From Paraplanobispora takensis (lineage in GTDB: Bacteria; Actinomycetota; Actinomycetes; Streptosporangiales; Streptosporangiaceae): a stretch of DNA of 64,000 nt. The notes beneath the pieces were generated by a model, which did no database searches, was not told the origin of the DNA, and saw only the letters and a program-made list of their open reading frames with translations. The stretch is from contig NZ_BOOK01000039.1 of assembly GCF_016863195.1 (NCBI RefSeq), positions 62,001 through 126,000 on the forward strand. The letters run 5' to 3'. Shown piece after piece: positions 40,294 to 48,560 of the stretch; the first letter of the stretch is position 1, and each line of letters begins with the position of its first letter. Made by a program: the position numbers and the translations under genes.

Positions 40294-41264
40294 TCACCAA
40301 TGGGGTCGCCGTGGGAACCCTGCTGCTCGCGATGGGGACGGCGGGGGCGGTGCCCGCCGTACCGGCCGGGGCGGGTCCGGCGGTGACGGCCGATCCGCCG
40401 TCCGGGGAGGGCTTCCAGGACGGCCGTACGGCCGGCGTCCGGCTGCAGAACTCCCAGATCGTCATCACCGGCAACGGCCTGCGGGGCGGGGCCGGCGACG
40501 GTTACCGGATCAAGCGTCCGTGCTGGTACGAGCCGGGCAAGGACGCCGGCGGCATGCTGGAGTCACAGGAGAGCCTGCGGGCCTGGTGGTTCCGCTTCAC
40601 CCCGAACCCGACCGAGGAGAAGTTCCAGGAGTTCCTCAAGCAGTTCAAGGACAAGATCGGCAAGCCGGGGCGATGGTGGGCGCCCGCCTACAACGCGGCC
40701 GATCCCGACGGCAACTCCTGCTGGAACGACCTGGAGCCCTTCGTGTGGGTGCCGCCCGGGACCACCCCTCCGGCCGGGATCACCCTGGCCGAGCTCGTCG
40801 AGATCGCCCGCGCCGCGCTGACCGTGCCCGAGCCGCGGATCAAGCTCAGCCCGGACGCCAGGAGCTACGTCAACCTGCCGACCTGGGTCTGGCTGGACGG
40901 CGTCGGGGCGCCCACCCGGTCGGTGACGGCCACGATCCCGGGCTTCATGAGCGCGACCGTCACCGCCACCCTGGAGGACATCCGGATCGACCCCGGCACC
41001 TCCGCGGACCGCGCCGAGGTCAAGGAGGACTGCGGGCCCGGCGGCAGGCCGTACGCCAAGGGCGCCGAGTTCACCTGCGGCGTGCGCTATCTCCGCGCCT
41101 CGGCCGACCGGCCCCGGGAGGTCTACGAGCTGACGGTGACCACCGTCTGGCCCGTCGAGGTCGAGGACGACGTGGTCCCCTTCGCCTACGACCCCGTCGA
41201 GGTCGAGGCCACCCGGGACGTGCCGGTGGGAGAGGTGCAGAGCACGGTCAGGGGCAACCGCTGA
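40290..41264 (+). CDS. Secreted protein of the pilus operon, hypothetical
   Basis: Protein of 324 residues from ATG 40290 (ATGA overlap). A signal peptide (MITNGVAVGTLLLAMGTAGAVPAVPAGA) suggests export without anchoring. The mature part is rich in Trp (WWFRFTPNP, RWWAPAYN, PTWVWLDG) and has four Cys residues, two of them in RPCWYEP and NSCWNDLE and two in KEDCGPGG and FTCGVRY, which could make two disulfides. The C-terminal half has a beta-rich, immunoglobulin-like rhythm (SVTATIPGFMSATVTATLED). No known family is recognised. As the last gene of the Tad operon it may be a tip or surface component. Confidence 0.75.
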   Translation: MITNGVAVGTLLLAMGTAGAVPAVPAGAGPAVTADPPSGEGFQDGRTAGVRLQNSQIVITGNGLRGGAGDGYRIKRPCWYEPGKDAGGMLESQESLRAWWFRFTPNPTEEKFQEFLKQFKDKIGKPGRWWAPAYNAADPDGNSCWNDLEPFVWVPPGTTPPAGITLAELVEIARAALTVPEPRIKLSPDARSYVNLPTWVWLDGVGAPTRSVTATIPGFMSATVTATLEDIRIDPGTSADRAEVKEDCGPGGRPYAKGAEFTCGVRYLRASADRPREVYELTVTTVWPVEVEDDVVPFAYDPVEVEATRDVPVGEVQSTVRGNR

Positions 41265-41319
41265 CACCCGCCCGCCAGGGCCTGGACGTCGTACGGCTCC
41301 GCGGGCCGCCGAACACTGT

Positions 41320-41368
41320 GGAATGAACCGTTCCGTTCTGGTATATTGGAACCGAACATTCCGTTCTG
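41320..41368 (+). promoter_or_regulatory. Promoter with paired GGAA-N7-TTCC operator, NmrA-type gene
   Basis: Two boxes GGAA-N7-TTCC, each followed by GTTCTG, start at 41320 and 41348. Between them lies TATATT (41342-41347), a good -10; TGGAAT, 17 bases upstream of it and overlapping the first box, would be the -35. A bound regulator would cover both promoter elements. The same pair, in the same place, precedes the exporter at 59911 and the epoxide hydrolase at 61397. Confidence 0.75.
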
Positions 41369-41395
41369 CAGTGTCCAGCGCAAAAGGAGTCATCC

Positions 41396-42220
41396 ATGAC
41401 GATCCTCGTGACCGGGGCCACCGGAACCGTCGGCCGCCACGTCGTCGACCACCTCCTCCGGGCCGGCCTGAAGGTCCGGGCCCTGACGCGCGACCCGGCG
41501 AAGGCGGACCTCCCCCGGGAGGTCGAGGTCGTCGGCGGCGACCTCGCGGTGACCGACAGCCTCACGGCGGCGATGGAGGGCGTCACCGCGGTCCATCTGA
41601 TCAACTTCAGCGGGAACGACTACGCGCCGCTGCCCAACGGCCGGGAGATCGTGGAACTGGCCGCCAAGTCCGGCGTACGCCGCGCCACGGTCCTGGGCGG
41701 CCGGGCCGGCGGGGGCCTGGAGCGGGCCCTGGCCGGCGGCGACGTGGAATGGACCCTGCTCAACCCGGTCGAGTTCATGGCCAACACGCTCACGTGGTGG
41801 ACGGAGTCGATCCGCGCCGAGGGGGTGGTGCGGGAGCCGTTCGGCGGCCGGCTGAGCGCCATGATCCACGAGGCCGACATCGGCGCGGTGGCGGCGACGA
41901 TCCTGGGCCGGGGCGGTCACGGGGGCAGGACCTACGTCCTGACCGGCCCCGAGGCGCTGACGACCGTGCGCAAGGTGGAGATCCTCAGCGAGGCGGTCGG
42001 CAGGGAGATCCGCTTCGTCGAGCTCACCGAGGAGCAGGCACGCGACAAGTGGCGGAGCGAGGGCATGGCGGAGGAGTTCATCGAGTTCCTGGTCACGGCG
42101 CTCGGCAGCACGCCGGAGGAGGGGTACACGGTGGTCCCGACCGTCGAGCGGATCACCGGCCGGGCCCCGCGCACCTTCGCCCGGTGGGCCGCCGAGCACG
42201 CCGACGCCTTCCGCCCCTGA
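41396..42220 (+). CDS. NAD(P)-binding NmrA/atypical SDR reductase
   Basis: Rossmann-fold oxidoreductase of 274 residues. It opens with the extended-SDR cofactor motif TGATGTVG at residues 6-13, followed by LTRDPAK at the end of the second strand, fitting NADP. The Tyr-x3-Lys catalytic pair is missing, as in NmrA-like and quinone-oxidoreductase (QOR2) subfamilies that reduce quinones or act as redox sensors. ATG 41396 follows AAAGGAG. The paired operator around its promoter links it to a drug exporter and an epoxide hydrolase, so a role in detoxifying an electrophilic or quinone-like compound is plausible. A strong hairpin follows the stop. Confidence 0.88.
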   Translation: MTILVTGATGTVGRHVVDHLLRAGLKVRALTRDPAKADLPREVEVVGGDLAVTDSLTAAMEGVTAVHLINFSGNDYAPLPNGREIVELAAKSGVRRATVLGGRAGGGLERALAGGDVEWTLLNPVEFMANTLTWWTESIRAEGVVREPFGGRLSAMIHEADIGAVAATILGRGGHGGRTYVLTGPEALTTVRKVEILSEAVGREIRFVELTEEQARDKWRSEGMAEEFIEFLVTALGSTPEEGYTVVPTVERITGRAPRTFARWAAEHADAFRP

Positions 42221-42292
42221 ACCGGTCCCGCGGGCCCGGCGACGCCTTTCACCGGTGAGCCCGGGCCCGCGGGAATCCGGCGCCCGGAAGCG

Positions 42293-42329
42293 GGAACCCC
42301 CGGCCCGGGGTTTCCGGGCCGGGGGTTCC
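42293..42329. terminator. Strong bidirectional hairpin between the NmrA-type gene and ogt
   Basis: GGAACCCCCGGCCCGG (42293-42308) pairs perfectly with 42314-42329, a 16-bp stem with a 5-base loop, between two converging genes. No U tract follows. Confidence 0.88.
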
Positions 42330-42341
42330 GCAGGGCCGGGA

Positions 42342-42842
42342 TCAGCGGGTCTTCGCCTCGTGGTCCAGCAGCCACTGCTTGACCGGGGTGCCGTAGTAGT
42401 AGCCGCCGAAGCCGCCGGTGGAGGGCAGGATGCGGTGGCACGGCACGAACGGGGCGATCAGGTTCTGCGCGCAGGCCGAGCCGGCGGCCCTGGCCGCGGT
42501 CCGGGGCAGCCCCGCGTGCTCGGCCAGCTCGGCGTAGGTGATCGTGGTCCCCGCCGGCACCTCCCGCAGAGCGGTCAGCAGCCGCTGCCGGGTGGGCGTG
42601 CCCGGCTGGCTCACCGGCACACCGTCCAGGGCCTTCAGATCGCCGTCCAGATAGTCCCGTACGGCCTGCGCCGCGTGGCCGAGGTCGTCCACCCGCTCCA
42701 GGCCCTCGGCCTGCAGGGCGGGCGAGAGCCGCTCGAACATCTCGTGCGGATCGCCGGTGAACCCGGCCGCGACGAGGACGCCCTCACGGGAGAGCAACGC
42801 CAGCGGCCCGGCCGGCGTGGAAAGGATCTGTGCCTCGATCAT
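42342..42842 (-). CDS. ogt: Methylated-DNA-protein-cysteine methyltransferase (Ogt)
   Basis: Suicide repair protein of 166 residues that takes methyl groups from O6-methylguanine. The acceptor motif PCHRI places the active Cys at 135, and the upstream GLPRTAARAAGSACAQNLIAPFVP block matches the DNA-binding helix and its Arg finger region. The N-terminal ribonuclease-H-like domain is short, as in Ogt rather than Ada. ATG 42842 follows AAGGAG with an eight-base spacer. It lies 127 bases downstream of an ada-alkA fusion gene on the same strand, so the two repair functions are probably induced together. Confidence 0.96.
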   Translation of the reverse strand: MIEAQILSTPAGPLALLSREGVLVAAGFTGDPHEMFERLSPALQAEGLERVDDLGHAAQAVRDYLDGDLKALDGVPVSQPGTPTRQRLLTALREVPAGTTITYAELAEHAGLPRTAARAAGSACAQNLIAPFVPCHRILPSTGGFGGYYYGTPVKQWLLDHEAKTR

Positions 42843-42969
42843 CGTGGTGTCTCCTTTTCATGAAGTCATGGGATATAGGTCGCGGCCTGACCCGCGAGGG
42901 GGCGCCGGTGCACTGGACTGAGGAGCGAAGGAGCGAAGCGGATGAGCGACGAGGGAAGGCATCGGATCC

Positions 42970-44559
42970 TCACGCCCCCGAGCCAGCCGTGCGCAGCACG
43001 GCCATAGACGCAGGCGCCATCCAAAGCTGCAGAGCGGCGTAGGCGCGCCAGGGGCGCCAGCGTTCGACGTGGTCGTCGGGGATGCCCAGGCACGCCATGG
43101 CCCGGCGGAGGCCGAGGTCTCCGTCCGGCCAGGCGTCCGGATCCCGCAGGGCCCGCAGGGCGATGTAGCCCGCCGTCCACGGCCCGACGCCGGGCACCTC
43201 CAGCAGCCGGGCGACGGCCTCGGCCGGTTCCTGGGCGCCGTCCAGGTCGAGCTCGCCGCCCGTGACCGCCTCGGCCAGCGCCTTCAGGGTGGCCGCCCGC
43301 CGGCCGGTCAGCCCGAGCCCGTCGAGGTCGGCCTCCAGGAGGTCGCCGGCGGTGGGGAACAGGCGGGTGAGCCCGGAGGAGGAGGGCTCATCCCGCGCGG
43401 AGTCGTCCGTCACGGGCACGGCCGGGCGGCCGGCGCGGGCGACGATGCGGCCGAGGAGGGTACGGGCCCCGGCGACCGAGACCTGCTGGCCGACCACGGC
43501 CCGTACGGCCAGCTCGAAGCCGTCGAAGGCGCCGGGGACGCGCAGGCCGGGCCGGGCCTCGACGAGCGGGCCCAGCGCGGTCTCGCCCAGGGCGGAGGAG
43601 ATGGCCCCGGGGTCGGCGTCGAGGTCGAACAGGCGGCGGCAGCGTGAGACGACACGGGCCAGGTGGCGGGTGTCGGCGAGGCCCACCTCCAGCCGGATGT
43701 GGTCGGGGAACGCGGTCAAGGTGACCAGGCCCCCCGGGACGGCCCTGCTGTAGCGCCAGTGGCCCGCCCGCCCGCCGTACGCGGAAGAGGTCCCGTCCGG
43801 ATCCGCGGCGCCGTCACCCGGACCCGCGGTGCCGTCGGCGGAAGCGGAACCCGAGGCGGGGGACCCGGGGCCGTCGACCCGTTCCAGGCCGGTGATCGCC
43901 CGGGCGCTCAGGAAGCGCATCAGGCTCTCGGCGTCGTACGGCTCCCGCCGGTGCAGCCGGAGGGCCAGCGCGTCACCGGTGACGGCCCGGCCCGCCGTGG
44001 CCCGCAGCTCGCCGGGCGTGAAGCCGTACGTCTCCTTCATCGTCGCGTTGAACTGCCGCACGCTCCCGAACCCGGCGGCGAAGGCCACGTCCGTGATCGG
44101 CAGGCCGGTCTCGGTCAGCAGCTGCTTGGCCAGCAGCAGGCGCTTGGTCCTGGCCACGGCCAGCGGCCCGGCGCCGAGTTCGGCGGTGAACAGCCGGTGC
44201 AGGTGGCGCTCGGTGATGTGCAGCCGCCGGGCCAGTCCGGTGACCCCGGTGTCGTCGGCCACGCCCTCCTCGATCAGCCGCAGCGCCCGGCCGATCAGGT
44301 CGCCCCGGTGGTCCCAGCCGGGGTCGCCGGGACTGAGTTCGGGACGGCAGCGCTTGCACGGGCGGAAGCCGGCCGCCTCGGCGGAGGCGGCGTGGCGGTA
44401 GAAGCGCACGTTGCGCGAGGCGGGCGTGCGGGCCGGGCAGATCGGCCGGCAGTAGATGCCGGTGGAGGTGACCGCCGTGTAGAACCGCCCGTCGAACCGG
44501 GCGTCCCGCGCGGCCACCGCACGGTAACAGGAGTCGAAGTCGAGCTTTCCGGCGAACAT
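42970..44559 (-). CDS. Ada-type methylation sensor / AraC regulator fused to AlkA glycosylase
   Basis: Trifunctional alkylation-response protein of 529 residues. Residues 1-80 form the Ada zinc domain with Cys37, Cys41, Cys68 and Cys71; Cys37 is the likely acceptor for methylphosphotriester repair, which switches the protein into an activator. Residues 90-190 are an AraC-type DNA-binding domain (LARRLHITERHLHRLF, then DVAFAAGFGSVRQFN). An AlkA 3-methyladenine glycosylase follows, with the helix-hairpin-helix LEVPGVGPWTAGYIALRAL and the catalytic Asp expected in DAWPDGDLGLRRA. This Ada-AlkA order is well known in actinobacteria. It likely activates itself and ogt downstream. In the 127-base gap before ogt I saw no clear operator. 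Confidence 0.95.
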   Translation of the reverse strand: MFAGKLDFDSCYRAVAARDARFDGRFYTAVTSTGIYCRPICPARTPASRNVRFYRHAASAEAAGFRPCKRCRPELSPGDPGWDHRGDLIGRALRLIEEGVADDTGVTGLARRLHITERHLHRLFTAELGAGPLAVARTKRLLLAKQLLTETGLPITDVAFAAGFGSVRQFNATMKETYGFTPGELRATAGRAVTGDALALRLHRREPYDAESLMRFLSARAITGLERVDGPGSPASGSASADGTAGPGDGAADPDGTSSAYGGRAGHWRYSRAVPGGLVTLTAFPDHIRLEVGLADTRHLARVVSRCRRLFDLDADPGAISSALGETALGPLVEARPGLRVPGAFDGFELAVRAVVGQQVSVAGARTLLGRIVARAGRPAVPVTDDSARDEPSSSGLTRLFPTAGDLLEADLDGLGLTGRRAATLKALAEAVTGGELDLDGAQEPAEAVARLLEVPGVGPWTAGYIALRALRDPDAWPDGDLGLRRAMACLGIPDDHVERWRPWRAYAALQLWMAPASMAVLRTAGSGA

Positions 44560-44642
44560 GCGAACAACGCTATCCGCAGCCCATGCCGGATGACTGGCGG
44601 AAATCGGACGTGACCGTCACGCCCTCCGGACGGCCGCCCGGG

Positions 44643-45584
44643 TCACTTGGAGGAGATGCCGACCCCCAGGTCGAACTCCCGGTAGACGCGCGCCCAGAAG
44701 CCGTCGCGCAACCACACGCGGGCCTCGGGGAACGGGCGCAGCGAGTGGCCGAGCTCCTTCTCGGCCTCGATCAGGAGCTCGGTGTCGATGACCGTGGGCA
44801 GGATCGGCCCCGGCAGCAGGTCGCGGATGTTGTCGCGGCCGCGGGTGAGGATCCACTTCTGGGCGACGTGCTCGCCGACCTCCTCGACGCGGGGACGGCT
44901 GGGGCCCAGCTTGGTGACCTGGCCGGCCGGGACCTTGGGCTTGATCGTGGCGGGGGTACGGCCGGCGAAGACCTGGGCGGGCGAGGGGGTCGCGGGCGGG
45001 ACGGGGACGGGGACGGGCGCCCTGCTGAAGAAGTCGCGCAGGAAGTCGGCGCTGAGGATCTCGACGGTGTCGGACTCCCACACCAGGCGCTCGGCCTGGT
45101 TGGTGCCGTAGGGCGGCTCGACGCCCCACAGGTGGATGCGCACGCCGTAGGCCTGGGCGGCCTCCACGGCCGGGACCATGTCCTCGTCGCCGGCCAGCAG
45201 GATGGTGTCGCTGACCGCGTGGTGCCGCGCCAGGGCCTCCAGATCGCTCCTGATCTGCGCGTCCACGCCCTTCTGCTGGCCGCGCGCGTTGAGGTTGCCC
45301 AGACGCACCTTGACCCAGGGGAGCTGGGCGATGACGCGCTGGTCCACGGTCGGCACCCGGTCACGGGCGGCGTCGTACCAGTAGATGCGCAGCAGCTCGC
45401 CGTGGATGCGAGCCTCGGCGTGCTTCTGCAGCGCCTGGATCAGCTCGTCGGCGGCGACGCGGTACTCCTTGCGCTCCTTGGCGCCGAGCAGCACCTCCCC
45501 CGCCGCGGCGTAGAGGTATCCGACGTCGACGAGGACGGCGTACTTCGCGGCGACGGGATGGGAAGTGAGGTCAAGGATGGCCAT
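44643..45584 (-). CDS. NYN-domain nuclease-like protein (LabA/DUF88 type)
   Basis: Protein of 313 residues. The NYN/PIN-like domain (15-175) keeps the acidic residues that hold metal: Asp in VLVDVGYLY, Asp in KGVDAQIRSDL and the GDEDMVPAVEAA motif, so RNase activity is possible. A Pro/Val linker (PVPVPVPPATPSP) separates a C-terminal domain of about 90 residues (HVAQKWILTRGRDNIRDLLPGPILP...) that resembles the OST-HTH/LOTUS-like or DUF88-associated tail, uncertain. ATG 45584 follows GGAGG. It is the last of a minus-strand group with the carboxylase beta and epsilon genes but separated by 101 bases, so co-transcription is possible, not shown. Confidence 0.87.
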   Translation of the reverse strand: MAILDLTSHPVAAKYAVLVDVGYLYAAAGEVLLGAKERKEYRVAADELIQALQKHAEARIHGELLRIYWYDAARDRVPTVDQRVIAQLPWVKVRLGNLNARGQQKGVDAQIRSDLEALARHHAVSDTILLAGDEDMVPAVEAAQAYGVRIHLWGVEPPYGTNQAERLVWESDTVEILSADFLRDFFSRAPVPVPVPPATPSPAQVFAGRTPATIKPKVPAGQVTKLGPSRPRVEEVGEHVAQKWILTRGRDNIRDLLPGPILPTVIDTELLIEAEKELGHSLRPFPEARVWLRDGFWARVYREFDLGVGISSK

Positions 45585-45685
45585 GTCGTCCTCCAGGCCT
45601 CGTGACTAGCTGATCGGCTGACTATATGCGCCCATTTCTTAGATGGTCCCAACTCTCGCGCAACTTGACACCATGTTCTCGGGAT

Positions 45686-45883
45686 CTATCCGGGAAGCCT
45701 GCTTGATCGCCATGCGTGTTGCCCGGTTGGGAGTTGCTTTCGCATCTGGTGTGCGGGGTTGCGCCAGTTTTCCGACTTTTGTGGGTCTTTTGCTGATGAG
45801 GCGGCCCGTGAGGCGAGGGCGATCACCAGTGCGGCGATCTCCTCCGGCGTCGCGTCTCCACGGACGATCTTCAAATGGCTCAT
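45686..45883 (-). CDS. accE: Acyl-CoA carboxylase epsilon subunit
   Basis: Small protein of 65 residues: HLKIVRGDATPEEIAALVIAL followed by a Ser/Lys/Asn-rich linker and WRNPAHQMRK. This matches the actinobacterial AccE/PccE subunit, which bridges the alpha and beta subunits and stimulates activity. ATG 45883 has GGAGGAG six bases before it. It lies 73 bases after the beta-subunit gene, the standard gene order. Base composition is lower than in the neighbours, particularly in the second half, which encodes the poorly conserved tail ending WRSSRLPG. Confidence 0.93.
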   Translation of the reverse strand: MSHLKIVRGDATPEEIAALVIALASRAASSAKDPQKSENWRNPAHQMRKQLPTGQHAWRSSRLPG

Positions 45884-45956
45884 CGGATCTCCTCCACCGG
45901 TTCCGCGCGCCCTGACGGCCGTGCCCTCGCACTCATCGAGCCTCCCATCCTCGCAC

Positions 45957-47549
45957 CTACAGCGGGATGTTGCCGTGCTTCTTCGGGGGCAGCGTGGCGC
46001 GCTTGTTGCGCAGCGCACGCAGGGCCCTGACGATCTGCACGCGGGTGTCGGAAGGCCGGATCACGGCGTCCACATACCCTCTTTCCGCCGCGAGATACGG
46101 GTTGGCGAGGGTGTCCTCGTATTCGGTCACCAGTCCGGCCCGGGTGGCGTCCGGGTCGTCGGCCGCGGCCAGCTCGCGCCGGTAGAGGATGTTGACCGCG
46201 CCCTGCGCGCCCATCACGGCGATCTGCGCGGTCGGCCAGGCCAGGTTGACGTCGGCGCCCAGGTGCTTGGATCCCATGACGTCGTAGGCGCCGCCGTACG
46301 CCTTGCGGGTGATCACCGTGACCAGCGGCACCGTGGCCTCCGCGTAGGCGTACAGCAGCTTGGCGCCCCGGCGGATGATGCCGTTCCACTCCTGGTCGGT
46401 GCCCGGCAGGAAGCCCGGGACGTCGACGAAGGTCAGCACCGGGACGTTGAAGGCGTCGCAGGTCCGCACGAACCTGGCCGCCTTCTCCGAGGCGGCGATG
46501 TCCAGCGTGCCGGCGAAGCTCATCGGCTGGTTGGCCACGATCCCCACCGGGCGCCCCTCGACCCGGCCGAAGCCGACCAGGATGTTCGGCGCGAACTGCG
46601 CGTGCAGCTCCAGGAACTCGCCGTCGTCCAGGACCCGGGCGACCACCTCGTGCATGTCGTAGGGCTGGTTGGCCGAGTCGGGGATCAGCGTGTCCAGTTC
46701 GAGGTCCTCGTCGGTGGTCTCCAGGACCGGGTCGGCCTCGAAGACCGGCGGGTCGTCCATGTTGTTGGAGGGCAGGTAGGACAGCAGCGCCCGGGCGAAC
46801 TCCAGGCAGTCGGCCTCGTCGCTCGCCTCGTAGTGCGCCACGCCCGACCGGGAGTTGTGCGTGTGCGCCCCGCCGAGCTCCTCGAACGTCACCTCCTCGC
46901 CGGTGACCGTCTTGATGACGTCCGGGCCGGTGATGAACATGTGCGACTTCTCCGACACCATGAGCACGAAGTCGGTGAGGGCGGGGGAGTAGACCGCGCC
47001 GCCCGCGCAGGGGCCCATGATCAGGGAGATCTGCGGGATCACGCCGGAGGCGTGCACGTTCCGCTTGAAGATCTCGGCGTAGAGGCCGAGGGAGACGACG
47101 CCCTCCTGGATGCGCGCGCCGCCGGAGTCGTTGATGCCGACCATCGGACAGCCGGTCTTGAGCGCGTGGTCCATGACCTTGACGATCTTCTCGCCGAAGA
47201 CCTCGCCCAGCGATCCGCCGAACACGGTGAAGTCCTGGGAGAACACCGCCACCGGGCGGCCGTCCACCGTGCCGTGCCCGGTCACCACGCCGTCGCCGTA
47301 CGGCCGCTCGCGCTCCAGGCCGAAGCTGGTGGAGCGGTGCCTGGCCAGGGTGTCGAACTCCACGAAGCTGCCGGGGTCCAGGAACGCCAGGACCCGCTCG
47401 CGGGCGGTCATCTTGCCCTTGGCGTGCTGCCTCTCGATCGCGCGGGCCGACCCCGCGTGGGCGGCCTCGTCCAGGCGGCGCTCCAGATCGGCGAGTTTCC
47501 CCGCCGTCGTGTGAATGTCGATTTCGGCGTGTACGGGCTCAGCACTCAC
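45957..47549 (-). CDS. Acyl-CoA (propionyl/acetyl-CoA) carboxylase beta subunit
   Basis: Carboxyltransferase beta chain of 530 residues, crotonase-fold. The acyl-CoA oxyanion hole is at [18 protein letters not shown], the conserved [17 protein letters not shown] follows, and the biotin-side hole includes [32 protein letters not shown]. The C-terminal KHGNIPL ending is standard for PccB/AccB of actinobacteria. GTG 47549 is preferred, though its ribosome site is poor; ATG 47570 is an alternative. Asp or Ile at the substrate-specificity position in the second oxyanion loop cannot be placed safely by eye, so acetyl versus propionyl preference is open. Works with the alpha subunit at 20928-22691 and with AccE downstream. 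Confidence 0.95.
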   Translation of the reverse strand: MSAEPVHAEIDIHTTAGKLADLERRLDEAAHAGSARAIERQHAKGKMTARERVLAFLDPGSFVEFDTLARHRSTSFGLERERPYGDGVVTGHGTVDGRPVAVFSQDFTVFGGSLGEVFGEKIVKVMDHALKTGCPMVGINDSGGARIQEGVVSLGLYAEIFKRNVHASGVIPQISLIMGPCAGGAVYSPALTDFVLMVSEKSHMFITGPDVIKTVTGEEVTFEELGGAHTHNSRSGVAHYEASDEADCLEFARALLSYLPSNNMDDPPVFEADPVLETTDEDLELDTLIPDSANQPYDMHEVVARVLDDGEFLELHAQFAPNILVGFGRVEGRPVGIVANQPMSFAGTLDIAASEKAARFVRTCDAFNVPVLTFVDVPGFLPGTDQEWNGIIRRGAKLLYAYAEATVPLVTVITRKAYGGAYDVMGSKHLGADVNLAWPTAQIAVMGAQGAVNILYRRELAAADDPDATRAGLVTEYEDTLANPYLAAERGYVDAVIRPSDTRVQIVRALRALRNKRATLPPKKHGNIPL

Positions 47550-47780
47550 TGGTCGCTCACCGCTCCTCATTCGCTGCGCGGACCGTCCGTTCCTCACGAT
47601 CCACTCCGCTCACTGCGTCGGGTCCGCCCCGGCTCATAGCGCAGAAGGGTAACCGTCTCCTGGCATTCCGAACCATCGGGGGCCGCCGTTCGTTGCATTG
47701 GCGATACGGCGGAGGGGCGCCGGATCGGTGAAACGCAGAAAGGGAGAATCAGGACGCTACGCAGGGGAGAATGGGGCACT

Positions 47781-48560
47781 ATGTCGGATATCGAAGAAGC
47801 CGTGCGGACGCGTGGCCTGTTCAAGAGTTTCGGGCAGCAGGTCGCCGTGGGCGGGGTCGACCTCGTGGTCCCCCGGGGCGGCTTCGCCGGTCTGGTCGGG
47901 CCCAACGGCGCGGGCAAGACCACCACGCTGAGCATGGTCACCGGCCTGCTCCGCCCGGACGCGGGGACCATCCTGATCGGCGGCGCCGACGTCTGGCGCG
48001 ACCCCGTCACCGTCAAGGCCCGCATCGGCGTCCTGCCCGAGGGCCTGCGCCTGTTCGAGCGGCTGTCCGGCCGGGAGCTGCTGTCCTACAACGGCCAGCT
48101 GCGCGGCATCCCCAAGGGCGAGGTGGAACGGCGCGCCGAGGAGCTGCTGCGCGTCATGGACCTCACCGAGTCGGCCGACAAGCTGGTCGTCGACTACTCC
48201 ACCGGCATGCGCAAGAAGATAGGCCTGGCCGCCGCCCTGCTGCACAACCCCGCGGTGCTCTTCCTGGACGAGCCGTTCGAGGGCGTCGACCCGGTCAGCG
48301 CCAACACGCTGGTGGAGGTGCTGCGGCGCTACACCGCCTCGGGCTCGACCGTCGTCTTCTCCAGCCACGTCATGGACCTGGTGGAGCGGCTGTGCGACTG
48401 GGTCTCGGTGATGAACCGCGGCCAGATCGTCGCCCAGGGCCCGCTGGAGGCGGTCAGGGGCGGCCGGAGCCTCAACGAGGCCTTCCTCGGCCTGGTCGGC
48501 GCGCACGCGCAGAGCAGCGGGGAGGAGGGTCTGTCGTGGCTGGGATCGACCTCGGCGTGA
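47781..48560 (+). CDS. ABC transporter ATP-binding protein (ABC-2 type)
   Basis: ATPase subunit of 259 residues. Walker A GPNGAGKTTT is at about residue 40, the Q-loop near GVLPEGLRLF, Walker B AVLFLDEPFEG, and the switch His in FSSHVMDL. The signature motif reads YSTGM instead of LSGGQ, as in many ABC-2 exporters of the YhaQ/EcsA/CcmA groups. It overlaps the membrane-protein gene that follows by 25 bases. The C-terminal 25 residues (AHAQSSGEEGLSWLGSTSA) look like a non-conserved extension encoded within the overlap. Confidence 0.94.
   Translation: MSDIEEAVRTRGLFKSFGQQVAVGGVDLVVPRGGFAGLVGPNGAGKTTTLSMVTGLLRPDAGTILIGGADVWRDPVTVKARIGVLPEGLRLFERLSGRELLSYNGQLRGIPKGEVERRAEELLRVMDLTESADKLVVDYSTGMRKKIGLAAALLHNPAVLFLDEPFEGVDPVSANTLVEVLRRYTASGSTVVFSSHVMDLVERLCDWVSVMNRGQIVAQGPLEAVRGGRSLNEAFLGLVGAHAQSSGEEGLSWLGSTSA

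Noticed and set aside
42843-42969. A gene in the ada-ogt gap
   Set aside because: Possible short frames are rich in repeated GAGCGA elements, lack codon bias and a ribosome site, and match nothing known.
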